A stretch of DNA of 64,000 bases, from NCBI RefSeq assembly GCF_030811115.1, contig NZ_JAUSQK010000001.1, positions 1,922,001-1,986,000 of the forward strand. Direction: 5' to 3'. The notes beneath the pieces were generated by a model. That model was not told the DNA's origin and made no database searches. It worked only from the letters and a program-made list of their open reading frames with translations. Source of the stretch: Olsenella profusa DSM 13989 (lineage in GTDB: Bacteria > Actinomycetota > Coriobacteriia > Coriobacteriales > Atopobiaceae). The stretch's first letter is position 1, and the number at the start of each line of letters is the position of its first letter. A program made the translations under genes and the position numbers. Positions 17,494 to 25,102 of the stretch are shown piece after piece.

Positions 17494-18885
17494 ATGTTCG
17501 ACAGTCTCTCAGACCGCCTCCAAGCGACGTTCGACTCCCTCAGGGGCAAGGGGCGCCTCACGGAGGACGACATCAACCATGCCATGCGTGAGATCCGCCT
17601 GGCCCTGCTTGAGGCGGACGTCAACTACCGTGTGGTCAAGGCGTTCGTGGCCACCTGCAAGGAGCGGTGCATGACCGCCGAGGTCCTGGACTCCCTCTCT
17701 CCGGCACAGAACGTGGTCGCCATCGTGCTCGACCAGCTGACGGAGCTCCTCGGCACGAGCGATTCCGGCCTCGTCCTCGCACAGAACCGCATCCCCAACG
17801 TCATCATGCTCGTGGGCCTGCAGGGCTCGGGCAAGACGACGGCGGCGGCCAAGCTTGCCTACCTGCTCAAGAAGCAGGGAAGGAGCCCGCTTCTGGCCGC
17901 CTGCGACACGCATCGTCCCGCCGCCGCCGACCAGCTCGCCACGCTTGGCGGCGAGATCGGCGTTGCCGTCTATCGTGGCGACGGCACGGATTCCGTCAAG
18001 GTTGCGCAGGGCGCCATACAGGAGGCCGTCGATCACCTCAACGACATCGTGATCGTGGACACGGCCGGCCGCCTTCAGGTGGATGAGGAGATGATGCGGG
18101 AGGCCGTCGACATCAAGCAGGCGGTCAAGCCCGATCAGATCCTCATGGTCGTGGATGCGATGGGCGGCCAGGACGTGGTCAACGTGGTCACGGAGTTCGC
18201 CAGGCGGGTGGACTTCGACGGCGTCGTCATGTCCAAGCTCGACGGCGACGCGCGGGGTGGCGGCGCGCTTTCCGTACGCAAGGTCACCGGCAAGCCCATC
18301 AAGTTCGTCTCGATGGGCGAGAAGCCCGACTCGCTGGAGCCCTTCCATCCCGACCGTATGGCCAAGCGCATCCTGGGTATGGGTGATGTCTATGGCATCA
18401 TCGAGCAGGCCCAGAAGATGGCGGCCGACGAGAGGCAGGCCGCCGACGCCGAGCGCATGCTGCGCGAGGGATTCGACATGAACGACTACCTCTCCCAGCT
18501 CCAGCAGGTGCGCAAGATGGGTGGCGTCAAGAAGATGGTCGGCATGCTGCCTGGTGGCGATCGCATCATGCGCCAGGCCGGCGGCACCATGGACGAGTCC
18601 CAGCTCGGCCGCATCGAGGCCATCATCCGCTCCATGACGGCGGAGGAGCGCCTCAGGCCCAAGCTGATCAATGGCCAGCGCCGTCGCCGCATCGCGGCGG
18701 GCTCCGGTCGCACCGTGCAGGAGGTCAACCTGCTCCTCAAGCAGTGGGGCGAGATGAACAAGATGATGGGCAAGATGCGACAGATGATGGGCTCGCCCTC
18801 CAAGCAGTCCATGCGTCAGATGCGCACCATGATGCGCAACCTCGGCATGGGCGGGGGCATGTCAGGCGGAAGGATGCCCTTCTAG
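17494..18885 (+). CDS. ffh: Signal recognition particle protein Ffh
   Basis: A 463-residue SRP54 GTPase. Motifs: GLQGSGKTTAAAKLA, ACDTHRPAAADQL, VDTAGRLQVDEEM and MSKLDGDARGG. The C-terminal M domain is rich in methionine (for example NKMMGKMRQMMGS) and binds signal peptides and 4.5S RNA. Both SRP and receptor genes are adjacent here. A strong hairpin follows the gene. Confidence 0.97.
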   Translation: MFDSLSDRLQATFDSLRGKGRLTEDDINHAMREIRLALLEADVNYRVVKAFVATCKERCMTAEVLDSLSPAQNVVAIVLDQLTELLGTSDSGLVLAQNRIPNVIMLVGLQGSGKTTAAAKLAYLLKKQGRSPLLAACDTHRPAAADQLATLGGEIGVAVYRGDGTDSVKVAQGAIQEAVDHLNDIVIVDTAGRLQVDEEMMREAVDIKQAVKPDQILMVVDAMGGQDVVNVVTEFARRVDFDGVVMSKLDGDARGGGALSVRKVTGKPIKFVSMGEKPDSLEPFHPDRMAKRILGMGDVYGIIEQAQKMAADERQAADAERMLREGFDMNDYLSQLQQVRKMGGVKKMVGMLPGGDRIMRQAGGTMDESQLGRIEAIIRSMTAEERLRPKLINGQRRRRIAAGSGRTVQEVNLLLKQWGEMNKMMGKMRQMMGSPSKQSMRQMRTMMRNLGMGGGMSGGRMPF

Positions 18886-18914
18886 CAACTGCGTGCAGGC
18901 GGGATGCGGTCAGA

Positions 18915-18945
18915 GGGTCCTGCGAGGCGCTGTCTCGCAGGACCC
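18915..18945. terminator. Bidirectional terminator between ffh and the L,D-transpeptidase gene
   Basis: A perfect 12-bp inverted repeat, GGGTCCTGCGAG at 18915-18926 and its complement at 18934-18945, with a 7-base loop. It sits between two convergent genes. There is no T-run on either side. Confidence 0.6.
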
Positions 18946-18962
18946 TTCCCGTGCCCCTCGTG

Positions 18963-20543
18963 CTACTTGTGCACCACCACGACATCACCCACCTGCGCGA
19001 GGCCGTAGAGGGCTTTGGCCTTCTCGGAGGGAAGGTTGATGCAGCCGTGGCTTCCGTTGGACTGATAGATGGAGCCGCCGAACCTGCCGCGCCACCACGC
19101 GTCGTGGAAGGCCACCAGGTTGTCCACGAAGGGCAGCCAATAGGTGACGGGGGTCTTGTAATCCGGGTCGCCATCGTGATTCTCATCCAGGCCGATGAGC
19201 GTCTGGTTCATGGCCTTGTTGTTGATGAAGTAGACGCCCTCGGGGGTCCCATGGCCCCTGGTGGAGTTGCCCGAGACGATGTCCGTCTCCCACACGAGGC
19301 TGCCCGACTCGTCGTACATGCGGGCGTGCTGCTCGGCGAGGTCGACGTCGATATAGCGCTTGCCCCAGTCGGCGCCGCCGGGGTTGACCGTGGACGCCGT
19401 CTGTTTCCAGGGGATGTCTATCGATGCCGCCGTGCCCGCCTTGATGTTGGCGGAGATGCTCGAGGCCAGTTCGTTGCCGTTGACGTTCCAGCCATAGGTG
19501 CCACCGCTGACCGAGACCTGCTTGCCATAGGGGGTGGTGTACGTACGACTTGCGCCCACGCTGTCCTCCTTCTTGGAGAAGTCGTTCTGTGCCCAGTTGG
19601 CAACCTTGGTGTCATTGAGGGAGGGGGTCATGTCGTTGGCAAAGTCGATCCACTGGGAGATGAGGTCGGGGCCAACGGTATCGACCGTCGATCCGTTGGT
19701 GGTGAGGGTCTGGGTGGCTGCGAGCATGCCGTTCGCCGTCTGCTGGGCATTCGTGAGGACCTCGTCACCCGAGACGATGGCGGGCTTGACAAGGGACTCC
19801 TGACCCAGCTCGAGCGTCTCGGCATAGCCGGACAGGGCAGAGGAGATCTCAGCGAAGACGGCATCGGGGTCAACGGCGGTCCCATACTGCTCCACCTGGA
19901 TCTGGTAGGTCTGCGAGCCGGAATCATAGGCGAGCGTTGCACTCTTGGGCTGGGTGGCATTGGCGTTGACGCCCGCCACCGCCGAGGCGATGGCGCTCTT
20001 GAGCATGTCCGCATCAAAGGTGGGCGCGTAGTCTGCCTCGAGGTCCTCGGGCTGAAAGATGCTCACGGGCCACGCCCAGGCGGAGCGTTGGGCGAGTGCC
20101 GCCTCGAGCGAATCGTCATAGCTATAGACGAGGTTGATGTCCGCCCTCTTGATGCTCATGGCAACGCCATCCCCCGAGACGGTGAGGGTATAGCCTGCGC
20201 TGCTGGTGTTGTACTCCTGCGAGACGGCGGCAGGCGTCCTGAGGGACACGTCGCGGCCGTTTATGGTGGTTCCAGGCAGATAGATGTTCGACCATACCGC
20301 AACACCCACAAGATAGAGGGCGGCGATGATGCCGAGCGCGATGGCCCACCCCTTGGCGGTGCGATGGCGCTTCTCCCCCTTGCCCTCCGGATCGATGGGA
20401 GGCGTCTCTGCGGACTCGGTGGGGGTACGGAAATGTGCAGCACCATGCCTGACAGTCTCGGTCCGTCCGATGACATCGAATGGCTGCTGCAGGTCGTCGT
20501 GTTGTGGTGTGTCAGCCAAGGGTCTGTCCCCATTCACTCTCAA
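18963..20543 (-). CDS. L,D-transpeptidase with putative peptidoglycan-binding repeats (YkuD family)
   Basis: A 526-residue membrane-anchored protein. A cytoplasmic N-terminus of about 65 residues is followed by one transmembrane helix (WAIALGIIAALYLVGVAVW, about 67-88). Then come two extracellular PG-binding-type modules and a C-terminal YkuD domain with the catalytic motif SNGSHGCINLPS. The enzyme would form 3-3 cross-links in peptidoglycan or attach proteins to it. The start is TTG at 20543 or GTG at 20537; neither has a strong ribosome site. It is divergent from the trmH-type gene. Confidence 0.88.
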   Translation of the reverse strand: MRVNGDRPLADTPQHDDLQQPFDVIGRTETVRHGAAHFRTPTESAETPPIDPEGKGEKRHRTAKGWAIALGIIAALYLVGVAVWSNIYLPGTTINGRDVSLRTPAAVSQEYNTSSAGYTLTVSGDGVAMSIKRADINLVYSYDDSLEAALAQRSAWAWPVSIFQPEDLEADYAPTFDADMLKSAIASAVAGVNANATQPKSATLAYDSGSQTYQIQVEQYGTAVDPDAVFAEISSALSGYAETLELGQESLVKPAIVSGDEVLTNAQQTANGMLAATQTLTTNGSTVDTVGPDLISQWIDFANDMTPSLNDTKVANWAQNDFSKKEDSVGASRTYTTPYGKQVSVSGGTYGWNVNGNELASSISANIKAGTAASIDIPWKQTASTVNPGGADWGKRYIDVDLAEQHARMYDESGSLVWETDIVSGNSTRGHGTPEGVYFINNKAMNQTLIGLDENHDGDPDYKTPVTYWLPFVDNLVAFHDAWWRGRFGGSIYQSNGSHGCINLPSEKAKALYGLAQVGDVVVVHK

Positions 20544-20547
20544 GCTT

Positions 20548-20577
20548 TTGTTATGCCCTGTTTCAGTAGCTTATTAT
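20548..20577 (+). promoter_or_regulatory. Promoter for the TrmH-type methyltransferase gene
   Basis: TTGTTA at 20548-20553 and TATTAT at 20572-20577 are spaced by 18 bases in a short AT-rich stretch of the divergent gap. The start codon is about 44 bases downstream of the -10. Confidence 0.5.
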
Positions 20578-20620
20578 TTTAGCCAGTAAGCCGTCTGTGA
20601 CGGTGTCGAGGGGGTGTTTT

Positions 20621-21451
20621 ATGGCAATTTCACGTATCGAACGTGCAAGCGACGAGCGCGTTGCCCATTACGATGCCTTCAGCGATCGCAAGCTGCGCTG
20701 CTTGGGCGATCCCCCTGCCGCGACCATGATCCTTGAGAGCCTCAATGTCATAGAGGCCGCGGTGGGACAGGGCGTCGTCCTGCGCTCCGTGTTGGTGGAC
20801 GAGCGCCACCTCGAGACGCTGCTCGAGCGTATCCCCGTGCTTGCCACGGACGAGACGCCCGTCTATGTGGCCAACCGTGCGACGCTGAGCGCCATCTCGG
20901 GCTTCCGTGTGTCCCGCGGGTACTTTGCCGAGGCCCAGCGCTCCCGTCCGCATGACTTCTGGCAGCTTGCCCCTGGCGCGCGCCGTCTCGTGGTGCTTGA
21001 GGCGCTCACGGACGTCACCAACGTTGGGGCCCTGTTCCGCTCCGCGTCCGCCCTGGGTGCCGATGGCGTGGTGCTGGCACCGATGTGCGCGGACCCCCTC
21101 AATCGCAGGTCCATCCGCGTTTCCATGGGAACGGTCTTTCAGGTTCCATGGTGTGTTGCGCCGACGCCATGGCCCGCGGTCGCACTGAACGCCCTCGGGC
21201 AGTGGGGTTACCTGCGTGCTGGCATGGCCCTCGTGGACGGGGCGCTCAGGCTCGATGACCCCACGCTCAAGAGGCATGAGCGGCTTGCGCTGCTTTTCGG
21301 TGGCGAGGGGTGGGGCCTCTCGGCGAAGGCTCTGGCCGCCTGCGACTGCCCTGTGGCGATACCCATGGCGCATGGCGTGGACTCCCTCAACGTCGCTGCC
21401 TCGTCCGCCGTGGCACTGTGGGAGCTCTTCGCGCGCGGGGATGTCCGGTGA
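20621..21451 (+). CDS. TrmH/SpoU-family RNA 2'-O-methyltransferase
   Basis: A 276-residue SPOUT methyltransferase. An N-terminal substrate-binding part precedes the SpoU core: VLEALTDVTNVGALFRSASALGADGV (motif 1), RVSMGTVFQVP (motif 2) and IPMAHGVDSLNVAASSAVALWE (motif 3, knot). It would methylate a ribose in rRNA or tRNA; the target cannot be told. ATG 20621 follows GAGGGGG; the frame continues upstream to 20597 without a good site. It is convergent with ftsH. Confidence 0.88.
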   Translation: MAISRIERASDERVAHYDAFSDRKLRCLGDPPAATMILESLNVIEAAVGQGVVLRSVLVDERHLETLLERIPVLATDETPVYVANRATLSAISGFRVSRGYFAEAQRSRPHDFWQLAPGARRLVVLEALTDVTNVGALFRSASALGADGVVLAPMCADPLNRRSIRVSMGTVFQVPWCVAPTPWPAVALNALGQWGYLRAGMALVDGALRLDDPTLKRHERLALLFGGEGWGLSAKALAACDCPVAIPMAHGVDSLNVAASSAVALWELFARGDVR

Positions 21452-21483
21452 GTGAGCACAGGGGGCCACAGCCATGATGCTGC

Positions 21484-21515
21484 GCCGGTGCCCGTGCCGG
21501 GTCATGGGCACCGGC
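21484..21515. terminator. Hairpin between the convergent trmH-type and ftsH genes
   Basis: GCCGGTGCCC at 21484-21493 is exactly complementary to 21506-21515, and the loop can extend the stem by three more pairs. It ends two bases before the ftsH stop codon. No T-run follows on either strand. Confidence 0.55.
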
Positions 21516-21516
21516 G

Positions 21517-23415
21517 CTAGGTGGCGGGTGCGGGGATGACGGGCGCAAATCCATCGTCGCGCTTGAGGATGCGCATGAACTCCTCGCCCGTTATGGTCTC
21601 CTTCTTCTGGAGGTAGTGGGCGATCTCGTGCAGCTTGAAGCGGTTGTCGCGCAGCGTCCTGAGGGCCGTCTCATGGCCCTCCTCCACAAGCGCCTTGACT
21701 TCCTCGTCCACATCGCGCGCGGTGCCCTCGGAGCAGGTGAGCTCGGTGTCGCCGCCCAGGTAGCGGTTGCGCTGCTCGCCCAGCGCCATCATGCCGTACT
21801 TCTCGGACATGCCCAGCTGGGTGACCATGGCATGGGCGATCTTGGTCGCCTTCTCGATGTCGTTGGCGGCGCCGGAGGTTATCTGGCCGAATATGAGCTC
21901 CTCTGCCGCCCGTCCGCCGCAGAGCACCGCAATCTGCTGCTTGTACTCCTCGCGCGTGGTGAGGTAGCGCTCGCTCTCCTCGGTCTGCATGGTGAAGCCC
22001 AAGGCTCCCGAGGTACGCGGCACGATCGTGATCTTGGAGACGGGCATGTGGCCGTCCTGCACGGCGGCGACGATGGCGTGGCCGGTCTCGTGGTAGGCCA
22101 CGACCTCCTTCTCGTGCTCGGAGAGCACGGTGGACTTCTTCTTTTCGCCGGCGATGACCACATCCACGGACTCCTCGATGTCCGTTTGGGTCACACAGGC
22201 ACGCCCCATGCGCACGGCGCGTAGGGCCGCCTCGTTTATCATGTTGGCGAGGTCGGCGCCTGAGGCACCAGGGGTCTGGCGGGCGACGACGCCAAAGTCC
22301 ACGCCGGGCTCCATCCTCACATCGTTCGCGTGCAGCTTGAGAATGGCCTCACGACCTGCGAGGTCGGGAAGCTCCACGGGGATGCGACGGTCGAAGCGGC
22401 CGGGACGCAGGAGTGCCGGGTCGAGGGAGTCGGGCCGGTTCGTGGCGGCCAAAACCACGATGCCCTTGTGGTTGTCAAAGCCGTCCATCTCGGCGAGCAG
22501 CTGGTTTAAGGTCTGCTCGCGCTCGTCGTTGGTGTTGAGGCCCGTGTCGCGCCTCTTGCCGACGGTGTCTATCTCGTCGATGAACACGATGCAGGGGGCC
22601 TTCTCCTTGGCCTGCTTGAAGAGGTCGCGCACCTTGGCGGCACCACGGCCCACGAACATCTCCACGAACTCGGAGCCCGAGATGGAGAAGAAGGGGACCT
22701 TGGCCTCGCCGGCGACGGCCTTGGCCATGAGGGTCTTGCCCGTGCCCGGGGGACCTACGAGCAGGGCTCCCCTGGGACAGCGGGCGCCGATGGCATTGTA
22801 CTTGTCGGGATGCTCGAGGAAGCTCACGATCTCCTCGAGCGACTCCTTGGCCTCATCCTGGCCCGCCACATCACTGAACGTGATGCCGGTCTCCTCGCCC
22901 TTGACCTCCTTGGCGCCGGAGCGTCCCAGGCCGCCCGAGCCGAAGCCCAGGCCACCCCCAAAGTTCATGGAGGGGGTGTCATCGCCCATGGCCTTCTTGA
23001 GCCTGCGATTGAGCAGCCAGCCGCCACCGAAGATGAGGATGAGGGGCAGGAGGTTGATGAGCAGGTAGAGCCACAGGTTGGAGCTCTGATCGGGAATCTC
23101 GGCGTTCATCTCGACGTTGTGGGCCTCGAGCCTCCTCACCAGGTCGGTATCGTTGGGCCAGGCGGTGGTGCGGAACTCCTGCGAATCCGCCCCCTCTCCC
23201 GTGGTGTAGGTGAGCTGGCTGTTGCTGGTGTCCAGGTGCACCTGCTTGACCTTGTTGTTGTTGATGTCGTCCACCAGCTGGCTGTAGCTCACGTCCTTGA
23301 TCTGCGTTGCCATGATGCTTGGGTAGGCATAGGCACGCAGGGCGATGAGAGTGACGATGGCAATGATGACGTACATGATCATCGATTGGTGCTTCTTGCG
23401 GTTATCCATCTCCAT
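21517..23415 (-). CDS. ftsH: ATP-dependent zinc metalloprotease FtsH
   Basis: A 632-residue membrane AAA protease. Two transmembrane helices (about residues 12-33 and 112-132) flank a small external domain. The AAA module has Walker A GPPGTGKT, Walker B VFIDEID and the second region of homology RPGRFDRR. The protease site is HETGH, a variant of the usual HEAGH that keeps the zinc ligands. The pore loop is FVGRG. The start is the ATG at 23415 behind GAGGAG; the frame is open on the reverse strand for another 1.4 kb, but that part overlaps a real gene on the other strand. It degrades membrane and regulatory proteins. Confidence 0.96.
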   Translation of the reverse strand: MEMDNRKKHQSMIMYVIIAIVTLIALRAYAYPSIMATQIKDVSYSQLVDDINNNKVKQVHLDTSNSQLTYTTGEGADSQEFRTTAWPNDTDLVRRLEAHNVEMNAEIPDQSSNLWLYLLINLLPLILIFGGGWLLNRRLKKAMGDDTPSMNFGGGLGFGSGGLGRSGAKEVKGEETGITFSDVAGQDEAKESLEEIVSFLEHPDKYNAIGARCPRGALLVGPPGTGKTLMAKAVAGEAKVPFFSISGSEFVEMFVGRGAAKVRDLFKQAKEKAPCIVFIDEIDTVGKRRDTGLNTNDEREQTLNQLLAEMDGFDNHKGIVVLAATNRPDSLDPALLRPGRFDRRIPVELPDLAGREAILKLHANDVRMEPGVDFGVVARQTPGASGADLANMINEAALRAVRMGRACVTQTDIEESVDVVIAGEKKKSTVLSEHEKEVVAYHETGHAIVAAVQDGHMPVSKITIVPRTSGALGFTMQTEESERYLTTREEYKQQIAVLCGGRAAEELIFGQITSGAANDIEKATKIAHAMVTQLGMSEKYGMMALGEQRNRYLGGDTELTCSEGTARDVDEEVKALVEEGHETALRTLRDNRFKLHEIAHYLQKKETITGEEFMRILKRDDGFAPVIPAPAT

Positions 23416-23546
23416 GACGGAGGCTCCTCTTCTGTCGACGTGACGACACCCGCCACGCTGCAATGCCACTAAGATACCCCACCTAGAACGATTCTTTACA
23501 TGATGAATCGGAGTCACGCGTCTTCTATCATCACCGTCCACCACGT

Positions 23547-23577
23547 TTTCCACAGGGTGCCTCATTTGTATTAGAAT
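23547..23577 (+). promoter_or_regulatory. Putative promoter for the proline-rich membrane protein gene
   Basis: TTTCCA at 23547-23552 and TAGAAT at 23572-23577, with 19 bases between, lie in the AT-richer gap 23416-23622 between the divergent ftsH and this gene. The start codon is 45 bases downstream of the -10. Confidence 0.4.
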
Positions 23578-23622
23578 GTGGACACGTCCCAATATTCTTG
23601 TTACCCAACGCAAGGAGGATTC

Positions 23623-24699
23623 ATGGCAGACGAGACCCCTCAGACCCCAGGAGCACCTGGCGGCGTATCCCAGCCCCAGCAGCGCCAACCTCAACCACCC
23701 CAGGCCCCACGGGGCGTCCCCCAGGCGGGGGCGCCCGTGCCGCCGGGAGCGCCCCAGCAGCCGGCGGCGCAGGGCCCGACGGCAGCGCCGGGGCAGCCGT
23801 CGACGGCGGTGCCCGCCGGGGCGCAGGGAGGCGCTGCAGCCCCTGCGCCGTACCCGCCGACCGCAGGCGCACAGCCTGGTGCGGCCCCAGGTGGCCCCGT
23901 GGGGCCGACGGAGGCGGCCACGCCCAAGAAACCGCTTTCCAAGCAGACCATCCTCATCATCGTGGCTGTCGTCGTCGCCATCGTCTGCCTGGTCGTGGGA
24001 GGCTACGTGGGCGCCTCGAGGGAGAACGGTCGCATCCGCAACCTGAGCGATAGCGACCTCAAGAGCGAGTTTGGCTATGTGCGCCAGGAGAACATCCCCT
24101 CCAGCGACAGCTCGACCAAGGGCAAGACGAACTCGAAGAGGAACTCCGACAGCGGCTCCACGGGCACCGAGCTCACGGGCGAGGTGTCCTCCGATTGGCA
24201 GGACTGCGAATTCTCCATCGACGACCACAAGTTCAGGCTCGGCGAGTCCACGCTGGGCGATCTCATGAGCCAGGCGGGCTGGGAGTTCGAGAACGCCAGC
24301 TATGACGACGGCTATGTCGTCAACCCCGACCAGACGCTGACGGGTATCACCCTCAAGCACGACGACTACGGCTACCTCTACATCGGAATCGCCGTCACGA
24401 ACGACAGCGAGGACCAGATGGACATCAAGGACTGCAAGCTCTCGGCCTTCAGCGTGACGTACAGCGCCAGCGCGAAGAAGGCGCCGACGGTCATCATCGC
24501 GGGCGGCGTCACCCTGGGGCAGACGGGCTACGACGATGCCAAGGCGGCCATCTCGGATGCCCCCTCGAACGAGTCCAACAGCGGTAACTACCAGACCATG
24601 ACCTTTGACTCCCGCGACCACACCACGAGCCTCAACCTTGGCTTCTATGACAGCAACAGCTATGCCCTCTCGAGCATTACGATGACCAAGCGCATCTAG
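23623..24699 (+). CDS. Proline/alanine-rich single-pass membrane protein of unknown function
   Basis: A 358-residue protein I do not recognise as a named family. Residues 1 to about 103 are a low-complexity, Pro/Gln/Ala/Gly-rich cytoplasmic tail. One transmembrane helix follows at about 107-130 (ILIIVAVVVAIVCLVVGGYVG). After it comes a Ser/Lys-rich linker, then a folded-looking extracellular domain of about 170 residues containing one Cys pair (DWQDCEF and IKDCKL). ATG 23623 lies 5 bases behind AAGGAGG, an excellent ribosome site. It is divergent from ftsH and followed by a strong hairpin, so it is monocistronic. A surface or envelope role is inference. Confidence 0.8.
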   Translation: MADETPQTPGAPGGVSQPQQRQPQPPQAPRGVPQAGAPVPPGAPQQPAAQGPTAAPGQPSTAVPAGAQGGAAAPAPYPPTAGAQPGAAPGGPVGPTEAATPKKPLSKQTILIIVAVVVAIVCLVVGGYVGASRENGRIRNLSDSDLKSEFGYVRQENIPSSDSSTKGKTNSKRNSDSGSTGTELTGEVSSDWQDCEFSIDDHKFRLGESTLGDLMSQAGWEFENASYDDGYVVNPDQTLTGITLKHDDYGYLYIGIAVTNDSEDQMDIKDCKLSAFSVTYSASAKKAPTVIIAGGVTLGQTGYDDAKAAISDAPSNESNSGNYQTMTFDSRDHTTSLNLGFYDSNSYALSSITMTKRI

Positions 24700-24729
24700 T
24701 CGTCCTTGTCCGCTGCCACACGACGGTGC

Positions 24730-24765
24730 CACGGCCCCCACGGAGCGTCCTCCGTGGGGGCCGTG
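24730..24765 (+). terminator. Terminator after the proline-rich membrane protein gene
   Basis: A perfect 16-bp stem (24730-24745 with 24750-24765) with a 4-base loop lies 30 bases past the stop codon. No clear T-run follows, but the stem is very stable. Confidence 0.65.
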
Positions 24766-24806
24766 TGTGAACAATTGGGGGCACGCGCACCGGGCCTCGA
24801 CGCGCG

Positions 24807-24815
24807 TGCTATGAT
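24807..24815 (+). promoter_or_regulatory. Extended -10 promoter of the ileS T-box leader
   Basis: TGCTATGAT at 24807-24815 is an extended -10 element located directly before the first conserved part of the T-box leader, as expected for its transcription start. Confidence 0.5.
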
Positions 24816-24824
24816 GCCAACTCG

Positions 24825-25080
24825 AAGCGAGGAAGGGGAGAGTACCTCGGGGAGCACGCCTCACAGAGAGCGGGAAGGCTGAGAGACCGCAGGCGCGTCC
24901 GGGCGAAGATCACCCCAGAGCCGCGACCCCAAAGCGCCTCGCGCGCAAGTAGGCGTCGCCGGAGTGGCCGCCGAGACAGGCCAGCCGAGTTGCGGCCTTG
25001 GCCGCGTGCTGGGTGGTCACAAGCGAAGCATGCAACCGTGCGCTTCGTCCCAGCAGAGAGGGACGGGCGCATGTTTTTGT
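24825..25080 (+). promoter_or_regulatory. T-box riboswitch, isoleucine specifier, upstream of ileS
   Basis: The leader has a GA-rich Stem I base with an AGTA box (about 24829-24844), an AGAGAGC and GGCTGAGAG apical region (24864-24885), and a specifier loop with ATC (Ile) at 24909-24911. The T-box core CTGGGTGGT at 25009-25017 has TGGT at 25014-25017, complementary to the ACCA end of tRNA-Ile. An antiterminator can form from CTGGG/CCCAG (25009-25013 with 25049-25053) and CGAAG/CTTCG (25024-25028 with 25043-25047). The competing terminator pairs 25040-25051 with 25060-25070 and is followed by T5 at 25074-25078. Uncharged tRNA-Ile would therefore stabilise read-through into ileS. Confidence 0.88.
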
Positions 25081-25102
25081 GCCCATGAAAGGACGGGAAC
25101 GC

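Noticed and set aside
23416-24864. Upstream extension of the ftsH reading frame on the reverse strand, over 480 codons
   Set aside because: It lies over a real gene on the other strand, is Arg/Gly/His-rich shadow sequence, and the FtsH N-terminus and ribosome site fit the ATG at 23415.
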